The notes: a model not told the origin generated them from the sequence alone. A DNA stretch of 40,006 nt from a bacterium (GCA_030643545.1 DAOWLE010000032.1:1-40006); one strand, 5' to 3'. Shown: positions 1 through 9,181, counted from the first letter of the stretch. A program made the numbers and translations.

Positions 1-921
1 GAAAGTTCTGACAATAGGCAGTTTCTCATCGCTAAATCCGATAATTTTTCCAAGAGTGCCGTTTACATAGCCGCGATCAAAATTATTTTTTATAAACATC
101 ACTTTAGCTCCTTTTTTAAGCTCTAATTTTTCAGGAGCCAAGCAAGTTTTTTTGAGAACTTCCGCAATATTTTCCTGCCCTCTTGTTTCCATATGATAAA
201 CAAATTTTTTTCCTTCTATTTTATTCAGATGAAAATCATTAATTGCGTCAACATCCATATTGTGAGTGTAAAGTTTAATTGGAGAAATAGCCGATGAATT
301 TTCCTGATATTTTTTGTTGAGCAATAATTCGCGGGATCTTTCAATTGCGTTTTCGCGAATGCAATTTAAAAGAGCGGTGAGCTCATCGTCTTTCTGGCGG
401 TGTTGTTCGTCAAGATAACATATTTTAATATCCAAATTTTGCCAAATGTCGGACTCATTAATAAATTTCGGCTTGCCTTGTTTTTGCACCGGAGGAAGCT
501 GAAAAAAATCGCCGGAGCAGACAACTTGCATTCCGCCGAAAGATCTAGCGCTGGCTTTGAACGCTTGGCAAATGCGGTTTATCATATCAAATTGAAAAGA
601 ATGAAGCATTGACACTTCATCAATTATAAGAACATTGGTATTTTTAAATCGTTTCCGAAGATAAGATCTTTTCAAAAGTTTTCTGATGTCCCGCTCGGTG
701 AGTTTGTCTTTTATTCCCATTCCCGACCAGGAATGAATGGTAACTCCGTCCATATGAGTAGCGGCGATTCCGGTGGAAGCGGTGATAGCGACTCCCCGGC
801 TGTTTTCTTTCAAGTAAGAAATATATTTATTCAATAAAAAAGTTTTTCCGCTTCCGGGCTGGCCAGTCAGATAAATATTATGCCCTAATTTTAATATATC
901 CAAAGCGTCTTGCTGTGTCAT
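1..921 (-). CDS. Pif1-like / RecD-like ATP-dependent helicase, C-terminus beyond window edge
   Basis: Manual translation from ATG at 921: MTQQDALDILKLGHNIYLTGQPGSGKTFLLNKYISYLKENSRGVAITASTGIAATHMDG...LIIDEVSMLHSFQFDMIN...QVVCSGDFFQLPPV: Walker A, DEVSML Walker B, GDFFQLPPV. Missing from the ORF track because it runs off the edge. Confidence 0.93.
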   Translation of the reverse strand, partial: MTQQDALDILKLGHNIYLTGQPGSGKTFLLNKYISYLKENSRGVAITASTGIAATHMDGVTIHSWSGMGIKDKLTERDIRKLLKRSYLRKRFKNTNVLIIDEVSMLHSFQFDMINRICQAFKASARSFGGMQVVCSGDFFQLPPVQKQGKPKFINESDIWQNLDIKICYLDEQHRQKDDELTALLNCIRENAIERSRELLLNKKYQENSSAISPIKLYTHNMDVDAINDFHLNKIEGKKFVYHMETRGQENIAEVLKKTCLAPEKLELKKGAKVMFIKNNFDRGYVNGTLGKIIGFSDEKLPIVRTF

Positions 922-1000
922 AATTTTTATATTTTTTAAAACTTATCCGTTTGAGCATTTTTACTCGTAACTTATTTTTTCACTTGTTTTTTTCAATCAA

Positions 1001-1029
1001 ATTATAACATAAAATTTCGGTATTATCAA
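1001..1029 (-). promoter_or_regulatory. sigma70-like promoter for the Pif1-like gene (TTGATA-N17-TATAAT)
   Basis: -35 at 1024-1029, -10 at 1001-1006 on the minus strand, 17-bp spacer. Confidence 0.6.
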
Positions 1030-1064
1030 TAAAAAAATGATACCTGTTTTTTAGATATCATCAT
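1026..1064 (-). CDS. putative 12-aa leader ORF MMISKKQVSFFY
   Basis: AGGAGGTG at 1071-1078 lies 6 nt upstream of ATGATG; overlaps a terminator-like hairpin. Confidence 0.4.
   Translation of the reverse strand: MMISKKQVSFFY
1031..1062 (-). terminator. terminator-like hairpin TGATATC-N9-GGTATCA-T7
   Basis: Inverted repeat followed by T7 on the minus strand. Confidence 0.55.
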
Positions 1065-1111
1065 TGTTTTCACCTCCTAATTTTTTTCTATTCCTCCTTT
1101 ATAGTATTTTA

Positions 1112-1141
1112 ATAATAGCAAAATCCCGCGTATTTTGTCAA
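1112..1141 (-). promoter_or_regulatory. sigma70-like promoter TTGACA-N18-TATTAT
   Basis: -35 at 1136-1141, -10 at 1112-1117, minus strand. Confidence 0.5.
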
Positions 1142-1160
1142 ATCAAAAAACAGCAATAAA

Positions 1161-2072
1161 TTAAATCTTCAAATACTTCCTGATGGCGATTAAACTGCTG
1201 ATTGTGCCGAGGAAAATTCCGGTGAGGATTTGAAGGGTGATGATTTTCAAAGCATTGCTTTTGAAAAAATCAACCAAATTTATTTCAGAAACAACATTTG
1301 AAATTTTCGGCGAAGCGAGAATAATCCCGGAATAAAAAAGCAAGAAGCAAATAATTCCGCCCACAATTCCAAAAAGCATTCCTTCAATAATAAACGGCCA
1401 GCGGATATACCAATTGTTTGCGCCGACAAGCCGCATAATTTCTATCTCGCGATGATGTGAATGCATTGTCAGACGGATCGCGTTAAAAGTAATAATAATC
1501 GCAATCAGGCAAAAAATCAGAGTCAGGAAAATTCCTCCTTGGCGAACCGTTCTTGAAATATCCGAAAGCCGATTTATCTGTTCTTTATTTTCCTTGTAAT
1601 TTATTTTGCTGATCAGCACCCGATAATTATCCTGCTCAAGAAAATTCACCACCCCCGGATAATCTTCCGGCTGGCGCGCCTTGATATTTAAAGTTGCGTA
1701 AAGCGGATTTGTTTCTATCTCAGCGATTGATTCCGAAATAGTCGGATTTTCTTTATGTTCAAGCTGAAATTCCTCCCACGCTTTTTCTTTGGAAACATAT
1801 TCAACAAATTTAACCTGGCTCAAATTTTCCAGCTCGCTTTTAATTCTTTGAATGTCAAATTCCACCACCTCTGATTTAAAGTAAACGCTGATGTCCATTT
1901 TTTCCTGGATGTCGGCCAAAATTTTATCGGTGAGCTGGTTAATCATAACGAGAATACTCATCATAAAAAGAGCTAAAATAATCACGCTGATCGTAGCGAT
2001 ATTAAGCCAGCCATTGCGCCAAAAATTTTTAAAACCGTATTTAATTATTCTGTTTAAATTTGTTAAAAGCAT
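1161..2072 (-). CDS. ftsX: cell division protein FtsX
   Basis: 303 aa, four-TM FtsX permease pattern, directly downstream of ftsE. Confidence 0.93.
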   Translation of the reverse strand: MLLTNLNRIIKYGFKNFWRNGWLNIATISVIILALFMMSILVMINQLTDKILADIQEKMDISVYFKSEVVEFDIQRIKSELENLSQVKFVEYVSKEKAWEEFQLEHKENPTISESIAEIETNPLYATLNIKARQPEDYPGVVNFLEQDNYRVLISKINYKENKEQINRLSDISRTVRQGGIFLTLIFCLIAIIITFNAIRLTMHSHHREIEIMRLVGANNWYIRWPFIIEGMLFGIVGGIICFLLFYSGIILASPKISNVVSEINLVDFFKSNALKIITLQILTGIFLGTISSLIAIRKYLKI

Positions 2073-2076
2073 AAAA

Positions 2077-2757
2077 TTAAATTATGTATCTTCCTTTTTC
2101 CTGATCTCTAATAATTCTACCTTGATCAAGAGTAATTACTCTTTTGTTTAAAGAATTAATGACTTCGCGGTTATGTGTCGCCAAAATAACCGTTGTGCCG
2201 TACTGGTTAATTTTCAAAAGCAATTGGATAATATCCCAGCTGTTAATCATGTCCAAATTTCCAGTCGGTTCGTCAGCCAAAAGAATTTTCGGCTTATGAA
2301 CCAAAGCCCGGGCAATTGAAACCCTCTGCCTTTCCCCGCCGGAAAGTTCATTCGGATAATTATTTATTTTTTCCGAAAGCCCGACAATTTCCAAAAGCTG
2401 AGGAATAAGATTTTGGATTTCTTCATTTGTTTTTCCCGCCATTTCCAAAGCGAAAGAAACATTTTCAAAAACCGTTCTTTTATCCAAAAGTTTGAAGTCC
2501 TGAAAAATTACTCCAATTTTTTGCCTTAATCTCGGAAGATGAGACGGTTTGATAAAATTAATATCATAACTGTCCAAAACCACTTTTCCTTTTGTCGGCG
2601 ATTCTTCGGCGGTAAGCAATTTAAGAACAGTCGTTTTACCCGCGCCGCTTTGCCCGACAATTGAAACAAATTCCCCTGATTCAATATTCAGGTTTATATC
2701 TCTAAGCGCAAAAAAATCAGAAGGATAAATTTTAGAAACACTGTCAAAAAGAATCAT
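2077..2757 (-). CDS. ftsE: cell division ATP-binding protein FtsE
   Basis: ABC ATPase: GQSGAGKTT, LSGGERQR, LLADEPTGNLD. Confidence 0.95.
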   Translation of the reverse strand: MILFDSVSKIYPSDFFALRDINLNIESGEFVSIVGQSGAGKTTVLKLLTAEESPTKGKVVLDSYDINFIKPSHLPRLRQKIGVIFQDFKLLDKRTVFENVSFALEMAGKTNEEIQNLIPQLLEIVGLSEKINNYPNELSGGERQRVSIARALVHKPKILLADEPTGNLDMINSWDIIQLLLKINQYGTTVILATHNREVINSLNKRVITLDQGRIIRDQEKGRYII

Positions 2758-2983
2758 AATATATTTTTATTTTTAATAAGTTTTTAGAATTTCGAAGATA
2801 AGAACTGTAAAAACAGCCTAAAAATTTCTAATTTTTAATTTCTAATTTTTATTGAATTTCTAATGACTTAATTTCTAAACAAATTAATTAAGTTTAAAAA
2901 TTGTTTCATTGAAAATTTAATCAAAATTCAAAATTAGAAATTGAAAATTAGCCTTAATGTTTTCACTGAAATTCCTAATATAT

Positions 2984-4079
2984 TCAATCCTTTGTATCTT
3001 TCAAGTAACTCTCTATAAAATAGTCTATCTCTCCTTCCAAAACTTTTTCCACTTCATTTGTTTCTTTTCCGGTCCGATGGTCTTTGACAAGCTTGTAAGG
3101 ATGGAGCACATAAGAGCGAATCTGCCTTCCCCATTCCGCTGAAGTGTATTCGCCGCGGATTTTTTTCTTTTCTTTTGCTTTTTCCTCTTCTGTTCTTTGA
3201 AAAACTTTCGCCCGCAAAAGTTTCATTGCGTTTTCTTTATTTTGCATTTGGCTTCTTTCGGTCTGGCACGCAGCGACAATTCCAGTCGGCAAATGCGTAA
3301 TCCGAACCGCCGAATCAGTCGTGTTGACGCTTTGTCCGCCAGGCCCGGACGACCGAAAAGTGTCAATTTTCAAATCATCCTGATTTATTTTTATTTCCTC
3401 GTCTTTTCCGATCTCCGGCAGAACTTCTACTAAGGCGAAAGATGTATGACGAAGATGCTCGGTGTCAAAAGGAGAAATTCTCACCAATCGATGGACTCCT
3501 GATTCTGATTTTAAAAATCCATAAGCGTAATCGCCTTTGATATCTAAAACAACATTTTTAATTCCCGCTTCGCCTCCGAATGACTGGTCAATAATTTTCG
3601 CCTGAAAATTTTTGCTTTCTAAATATTTCAAATACATTCGCAAAAGCATTTCTGTCCAATCCTGGGCGTCAACTCCGCCGGCTCCGGAATGAATCGCCAG
3701 AATCGCGTCAGCCCGATCATATTTCCCCGAAAGAAAAGTTTTTAATTCGTATTTTTTAAAATCTTTTTCAAATTTTTTCAAGCGAACTTCCAATTCTTTT
3801 TCTAATGCTTTATCTTTTTCCAATTCTAACATTTCCAAGCCGGTTTTGATATTTTCCAATTCATTTTCCATTTCTTGCCAAGTTTTTAACTCGTTTTGAA
3901 AATCATCTAATTTTTTCATCACTTTGCCGGCTTTTTTTGCATCTTTCCAAAAATCTTTTTCGCTTGATTGTTTTTCCAATCCTTTAATTTCCGCTTTTAT
4001 TTTGGCAAAGTCAAAGACACCCCCGTGTTTGAGAAATTCTCTTGGTTAAATTTTTTAATTTATCTTTTAATTCTTGCAT
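2984..4079 (-). CDS. prfB: peptide chain release factor 2, with +1 programmed frameshift at 4010-4016
   Basis: GGQ motif (RSSGPGGQSVNTTDSAVRITHLPTG). Upstream frame from ATG 4079: MQELKDKLKNLTKRISQTRGCL then CTT TGA C; +1 frame continues DFAKIKAEIKGLEKQSSEKDF. Confidence 0.95.
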
Positions 4080-4092
4080 ATTTTTTATTCAG

Positions 4093-4165
4093 AGCCGAGA
4101 GCGGGATTTGAACCCACGACCTACGCGTTACGAATGCGTTGCTCTACCGACTGAGCTATCTCGGC
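4093..4165 (-). tRNA. tRNA-Thr (CGT)
   Basis: Cloverleaf with acceptor GCCGAGA/TCTCGGC, loop TTCGTAA, T-loop TTCAAAT; no encoded CCA. Confidence 0.95.
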
Positions 4166-4255
4166 ATTTCCAAAAATTTTTAAAAAAGTTATAATAGAAT
4201 TAAGTCCTAATAATATTTTACACTATTTTTAATTTTCAAGCAAACACAAATATTT

Positions 4256-4669
4256 ATGTCAAAATTAGAAATCACCAAAACAATTTTATTCATTCTGGGA
4301 ATTTATTTAATCGGTCTCGGGTTGGGACATTTATTTTTTCCAGAACAAGGGCATCAATTAATCAAACAGGAAATTTTTGATTCAAGTAATCCATGGATAG
4401 CAATTGCCGTTGCGGAAATGGGAATAATGTTTTTTGTTTTTGGAATAGCCGCGCTGATTGCCGCAAAAAATCCAGTCAAAGAAAAAAATTTGGTCTTTGT
4501 CGTTATCTTGTCAAGCATTTTAACTGACTTAATCCGCGTCTGGGCAATTTTTTTCAAACAAAGTTGTCCCGGTTTATGGATATTTTTTATTGCTTCTGTT
4601 TTGCTCTGGATAGCAGTAATCATTTTTTATCCGCGAAATAAAGAATTAAAAAATAAATGGAAAATTTAG
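4256..4669 (+). CDS. hypothetical small integral membrane protein (about 4 TM)
   Basis: 137 aa hydrophobic ORF; overlaps the next gene by 13 nt. Confidence 0.75.
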   Translation: MSKLEITKTILFILGIYLIGLGLGHLFFPEQGHQLIKQEIFDSSNPWIAIAVAEMGIMFFVFGIAALIAAKNPVKEKNLVFVVILSSILTDLIRVWAIFFKQSCPGLWIFFIASVLLWIAVIIFYPRNKELKNKWKI

Positions 4670-5685
4670 AAAAATCAATCATCGCCACTATTTGCTATTA
4701 TGATACTTTGGATTATCCGCTAACTGGATTTGAAATTTACAAGTATCTCGTAACCCCCTCTTTTTCTCCCCCTTATCAAGAGGGAGTTAGAGGGGGTGGT
4801 GTGAATGTTTCTTTTAATAATATTTTGAACGCATTAGAAAATAATTCGGAATTGAAAAAAATTATTCAGGAAAAAAACGGCTTTTATTTTTTGCAGGGTA
4901 AAGAAAAAATTCTTCCGCAAAGAATTAAACGACAAAAATTAGCCGACCAAAAATGGAAAAAAGCAAGAAAAATTATCTGGCTTTTGCAAATTATCCCTTA
5001 TTTAAGAATGATTGCCGTGAGCGGCTCTTTGGCTTTAGAAAATACGCGCAAAAATTCTGACATTGATCTTTTAATTGTTACAAAAGCTGGAAGAATCTGG
5101 ACTTGCCGAACTTTAATTACAATTTTAATCACGCTTTTGGGGAAAAAACACTACAAAGGAAAAACTCGCGACAGAATTTGCCTGAACCATTATATTACCG
5201 ACAAATCTTTAAGAATTCCGTTTGAAAGTTTATATAACGCCCAAACTTACGCGCGCTTGGTCAATGTTTATGAATTTTTTCTCCCCCTTGCAAAGGGGGA
5301 AATTAAGAGGGGGTATTTTCAGCAATTCCAAAAAGAAAATTTATGGGTTAAGAATTATTTAGTTTTTTGGCTTAATATTAAAGCGGGGAATTTAAGAATG
5401 ATTAAGAAAAATAAAACTCTTATTTCTTTCGCTAAATTTTCAGAAACTGTTTTGGATAACCTCATTGGAAACCAAATAGAAAATACTCTGGGCAAATGGC
5501 AGGAGAAAAGGATTAAAGCTGATCCGCTTTTTAAAAAACCGGGCGGGCGGATTACTGCTGACAAAAATCAGCTTGAATTTCATCCGGAATCCCACGAAGT
5601 CAGAATAGTTAAAAATTTTAATCAAAAAATGAGAGATTTGGAACTTTCAGAATTAGCAAATCAAAAAGATTCAGGATTGAATTGA
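4657..5685 (+). CDS. nucleotidyltransferase-domain protein
   Basis: SGSLALENTRKNSDIDLLIVTKAGRIW matches the GS-x(n)-DxD minimal nucleotidyltransferase pattern. Confidence 0.75.
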   Translation: MENLEKSIIATICYYDTLDYPLTGFEIYKYLVTPSFSPPYQEGVRGGGVNVSFNNILNALENNSELKKIIQEKNGFYFLQGKEKILPQRIKRQKLADQKWKKARKIIWLLQIIPYLRMIAVSGSLALENTRKNSDIDLLIVTKAGRIWTCRTLITILITLLGKKHYKGKTRDRICLNHYITDKSLRIPFESLYNAQTYARLVNVYEFFLPLAKGEIKRGYFQQFQKENLWVKNYLVFWLNIKAGNLRMIKKNKTLISFAKFSETVLDNLIGNQIENTLGKWQEKRIKADPLFKKPGGRITADKNQLEFHPESHEVRIVKNFNQKMRDLELSELANQKDSGLN

Positions 5686-5689
5686 TTTC

Positions 5690-5717
5690 TTGCTTATTTT
5701 AAAGGATTTGTTATAAT
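5690..5717 (+). promoter_or_regulatory. putative promoter TTGCTT-N16-TATAAT upstream of hup
   Basis: Hexamers at 5690-5695 and 5712-5717; implies a leader of ~200 nt. Confidence 0.45.
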
Positions 5718-5784
5718 TAGAATAACTGTGGATAACTTAATAAATGAAAAATTGATTAATTTGATATTTCGATATTAATTTTTT

Positions 5785-5812
5785 CCGCCTATGGCGGATC
5801 CGCCATAGGCGG
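5785..5812. repeat. perfect 28-bp palindrome CCGCCTATGGCGGATCCGCCATAGGCGG
   Basis: Direct reading; related forms at ~38929-38950 and ~39417-39443. Confidence 0.9.
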
Positions 5813-5825
5813 AAATATTTAATTT

Positions 5826-5920
5826 TGTCGCCCCGTCCAGCCTTTTTATAAAAGGGTTAGGCGGGACGCTGTAATTTATAGCTAAATCAAAGATTTAGAC
5901 AAATTACGCGAGAGGAGGTG
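5826..5920 (+). promoter_or_regulatory. two-hairpin leader element ending in AGGAGGTG (copy 1)
   Basis: Hairpin CCCGTCCAGCC...GGGTTAGGCGGG, then GTAATTT..GCTAAATC-AAA-GATTTAG..AAATTAC; strongly similar to 39584-39667. Confidence 0.6.
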
Positions 5921-5928
5921 AATAAAAA

Positions 5929-6201
5929 ATGAACAAAGATGAACTTATTGATGCCGTAGCATCTAAAACAGGCGTTTCTAAAAAAGAAACAGAAGATCTT
6001 ATCAACTCTACCTTGGATGTTATTGAAAAAACTATGGTGCAAGGCGATAAAGTAGCTTTGACCGGTTTTGGCGTTTTTAGCGTTAATCAGCGAGCTGCTC
6101 GAGTTGGAATTAATCCGCAAACAAAAGAAAAACTTCAAATTCCAGCAATGAAAGTTCCTAAATTTAAAGCTGGAAAAAGCTTAAAAGATGCAGTTAAATA
6201 A
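5929..6201 (+). CDS. hup: HU/IHF-family DNA-binding protein
   Basis: MNKDELIDAVASKTGVSKKETEDLINSTLDVI...GFGVFSVNQRAARVGINPQT. Confidence 0.95.
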   Translation: MNKDELIDAVASKTGVSKKETEDLINSTLDVIEKTMVQGDKVALTGFGVFSVNQRAARVGINPQTKEKLQIPAMKVPKFKAGKSLKDAVK

Positions 6202-6218
6202 AACTTTTTAACAATATA

Positions 6219-6265
6219 GACAAAATCCCTTTTGTATCTTTTTAAAAGCCAAAAGGGATTTTGTC
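6219..6265. terminator. bidirectional terminator-like hairpin (16-bp stem)
   Basis: GACAAAATCCCTTTTG / CAAAAGGGATTTTGTC. Confidence 0.7.
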
Positions 6266-6272
6266 GTGTCAT

Positions 6273-6349
6273 CGGAGCGTGGCCTAGTGGCTTAAGGCGC
6301 CTGCTTTGGGAGCAGGAGATCGCGAGTTCAAATCCCGCCGCTCCGACCA
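6273..6349 (+). tRNA. tRNA-Pro (TGG), CCA encoded
   Basis: CGGAGCG...CGCTCCG-A-CCA, anticodon arm CTGCTTTGGGAGCAG. Confidence 0.93.
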
Positions 6350-6376
6350 AAAAACTTTAAATTAAAAAGGGATCAA

Positions 6377-7534
6377 ATGCGTAATGGAAATTTTTTATTT
6401 ACTTCGGAATCAATGACCGAAGGCCATCCAGACAAGATCTGCGATCAAATTTCAGACGCTGTTTTGGATGAAATTTTAATTCAGGATCCGTTTGCCCGCG
6501 TTGCCTGTGAGACAATGGCTGGAGCGGGCTTTATTATTGTCGGCGGGGAAATTACTACTTCGGCGAAAGTTAACATTGATAAAATTGTCAGAAATGTTTT
6601 GAAAGACATCGGCTACACTAAACCAGAATATGGTTTTGATTATAAAAGCGTCGGGGTTTTAACTTCTGTTCATGAACAGTCAGCTGATATTGCCAAAGGA
6701 GTGAATAAAAAAAAGAAAAAATCTGTCGGCGCCGGTGACCAAGGAATGATGTCTGGTTTTGCCACAAATGAAACACCAGAATTTATGCCGCTTTCCATTA
6801 TTCTTGCTCATCGATTAGCTAAGCAATTAACAGAAGTTAGAAAAAAAGGAATTCTTCCTTATCTTCGTCCAGATGGCAAAAGCCAAGTTACTGTTGCTTA
6901 TAAAAACGGAAAACCAAAACAAATCAAAGCAGTCGTTATTGCGGCACAGCATAATCCTGATGTAAAATTAAGCAGGATTAGAAAAGATATTTTGAAAAAA
7001 GTCATTAAGCCGGTTTGCGGAAAATATTTGACCAAACAAACGAAATATTTTATTAACAATACTGGACGATTTGTTATTGGCGGACCAGTTGCTGATACCG
7101 GCTGCACTGGCAGAAAAATTATTGCTGATACTTATGGCGGAGTAGGCGGGCATGGCGGCGGCGCCTTTAGCGGCAAAGACGCAACCAAAGTTGATAGAAC
7201 TGCTGCTTATATGGCTCGTCATATTGCCAAAAATATTGTTGCTGCCGGGCTTGCTGAAAAATGCGAAATTCAACTTGCTTATGTTATTGGCGGCACTGAA
7301 CCGCTTTCAGTAATGATTGATACTTTTGATACAGGCAAATCAGAAGCAGATAAACTTTACCAATTAGTTAAGAAAAATTTTCCTTTGATGCCTTCTGAAA
7401 TGATTGATTATTTAAATTTAAGAAAACCGATTTTCAAAAAAACAGCAAATTACGGCCACTTTGGCCGCAATATTTCTGGGTTTACCTGGGAAAAGACAGA
7501 TAAAGCGAATGAATTAAAAAAAGCGTTGAAATAA
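6377..7534 (+). CDS. metK: S-adenosylmethionine synthase
   Basis: [68 protein letters not shown]. Confidence 0.97.
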   Translation: MRNGNFLFTSESMTEGHPDKICDQISDAVLDEILIQDPFARVACETMAGAGFIIVGGEITTSAKVNIDKIVRNVLKDIGYTKPEYGFDYKSVGVLTSVHEQSADIAKGVNKKKKKSVGAGDQGMMSGFATNETPEFMPLSIILAHRLAKQLTEVRKKGILPYLRPDGKSQVTVAYKNGKPKQIKAVVIAAQHNPDVKLSRIRKDILKKVIKPVCGKYLTKQTKYFINNTGRFVIGGPVADTGCTGRKIIADTYGGVGGHGGGAFSGKDATKVDRTAAYMARHIAKNIVAAGLAEKCEIQLAYVIGGTEPLSVMIDTFDTGKSEADKLYQLVKKNFPLMPSEMIDYLNLRKPIFKKTANYGHFGRNISGFTWEKTDKANELKKALK

Positions 7535-7568
7535 AAACAATCACTTAAAAAATTAAATTTAAAAAAAT

Positions 7569-8402
7569 ATGGAAAAATATGAAAATGAATCGTCATTTTT
7601 AAAAATTGAAAAAATTAACGGGCCAAATGACAGCGAGATGTCGTTTTGTCCTGAAAGAGGTGGAATTATTAAGTCAATGAAAATTAAAGGCGTTGAAATA
7701 TTATATATGGATGATGAAAGTTTTGTTAATTGCGCAAAAAATGTTAGAGGAGGGATTCCAATTCTTTTTCCAATGGCTGGTCCAAAAACAAATGAAGGAC
7801 CGTTTTCTAATCCAAATTTTAAGCAGCATGGTCTTGCAAGAAATTCAAGCGATTGGGAAAATGAAGAAATAAAGAAAAATGAGTTTACTGAAATATTAGA
7901 ATCAAACGATGAAACAAAAAAAGTATTTCCGTATGACTTTATTTTAAAAATGAAAGCAAAAATAGAAGACGATGGATCAATAACAATATCTCAAGAAGTC
8001 GAAAATAAAGGAGATAATGAAATGCCTATATCAATGGGGCTGCATCCATATTTTAATGTTCCGGAAGGGGAAAAAGAAAAAATTAAATTTGATTTTGATG
8101 GTGGAAAAAATATAGAGAAAGAAATTAAAGAATGGATAGAGAAGGGAGACGGCGATTTTTTAAAAAGAATTGATAATCCAAAAGAAGAAATTAAAATAAC
8201 CATTCCTGGAATTGGAACAATAAAAATGAACATATCAGAAGAATATGAAAAAATATGGATTTGGATGCTTCCTGATCAAAATTTTATTTGTATTGAGCCG
8301 GTAATGCGTGATAATCAAAATGGCGAAATAGTTAATGGTCCGAAAATGATAAAATCTGGTAAAGTATTTTCAGCTGAGGTTAAATATTCTCTTGAGAATT
8401 AA
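7569..8402 (+). CDS. aldose 1-epimerase family protein
   Basis: GGIPILFPMAGP, KQHGLARNSSDW, SMGLHPYFNVPEGEKEKI. Confidence 0.85.
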   Translation: MEKYENESSFLKIEKINGPNDSEMSFCPERGGIIKSMKIKGVEILYMDDESFVNCAKNVRGGIPILFPMAGPKTNEGPFSNPNFKQHGLARNSSDWENEEIKKNEFTEILESNDETKKVFPYDFILKMKAKIEDDGSITISQEVENKGDNEMPISMGLHPYFNVPEGEKEKIKFDFDGGKNIEKEIKEWIEKGDGDFLKRIDNPKEEIKITIPGIGTIKMNISEEYEKIWIWMLPDQNFICIEPVMRDNQNGEIVNGPKMIKSGKVFSAEVKYSLEN

Positions 8403-8441
8403 GAAGATTGATATTATAAAACATTATGATATTTTTTAAAT

Positions 8442-9176
8442 ATGTCATCTTTGTCCCAACTCAAAAAAGAATTGAAGAAATTGTCTAATCCGAAGCAGGC
8501 GGAAATTTTGCAGAGATTTTTTAAAACTGGCAAAGGCGAATATGGAGAAGGAGATATTTTTCTGGGAATAAAAGTTCCAGTTCAAAGAAAAGTTGCGGCA
8601 AAATTTCAAAATCTTTCCTTAAAAGATATAGAAAAATTGCTTGAAAGTAAAATTCATGAGCATCGGATGATTGCTCTTTTTATTTTAATTAAAAAACATG
8701 AAAAAGCGGATGAGTGCGAAAAGAAAACGATTCTCAATTTTTATTTGAAAAATATAAAGAATATAAACAACTGGGATTTGGTTGATCTTTCCGCGCCGAA
8801 AATAGTCGGAGATTATTTAATGAAAAAATTAAAAGAAGGCGACCCAGCACATAATTATGTGCTGGGTCGCCTTCTCTGCAAACTTGCCAAGTCAAATAAT
8901 TTATGGAAAAAAAGAGTTGCGATTATTTCAACATGGACTTTTATAAAAAATAATGAATTCAGCGAAACATTAAAAATTTCAAAAATTCTTATCGCGGATA
9001 AACATGATTTAATCCATAAAGCTGTCGGCTGGATGTTAAGAGAAATCGGAAAAAGAGACCAAAAAACCGAAGAAAAGTTTTTAAAAAAATATTATCTGAA
9101 AATGCCAAGAACAATGCTTCGCTATGCCATTGAAAGATTTGATGAAAATAAAAGAAAATTTTATTTAAAAAAATAA
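8442..9176 (+). CDS. DNA alkylation repair protein, AlkD-like HEAT-repeat glycosylase
   Basis: GIKVPVQRKVAAKF, EHRMIALFIL, NNWDLVDLSAPKIVG, NLWKKRVAI. Confidence 0.9.
   Translation: MSSLSQLKKELKKLSNPKQAEILQRFFKTGKGEYGEGDIFLGIKVPVQRKVAAKFQNLSLKDIEKLLESKIHEHRMIALFILIKKHEKADECEKKTILNFYLKNIKNINNWDLVDLSAPKIVGDYLMKKLKEGDPAHNYVLGRLLCKLAKSNNLWKKRVAIISTWTFIKNNEFSETLKISKILIADKHDLIHKAVGWMLREIGKRDQKTEEKFLKKYYLKMPRTMLRYAIERFDENKRKFYLKK
8834..8875. repeat. perfect 42-bp palindrome inside the alkD-like ORF
   Basis: AGAAGGCGACCCAGCACATAATTATGTGCTGGGTCGCCTTCT. Confidence 0.97.
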
Positions 9177-9181
9177 TCGCA

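Noticed and set aside
6968-7273. 101-aa minus-strand ORF within metK, and other antisense ORFs (e.g. 16116-16481, 18178-18606, 37596-38030, 38461-38760)
   Set aside because: Lie opposite well-supported genes and show no own motifs or SDs.
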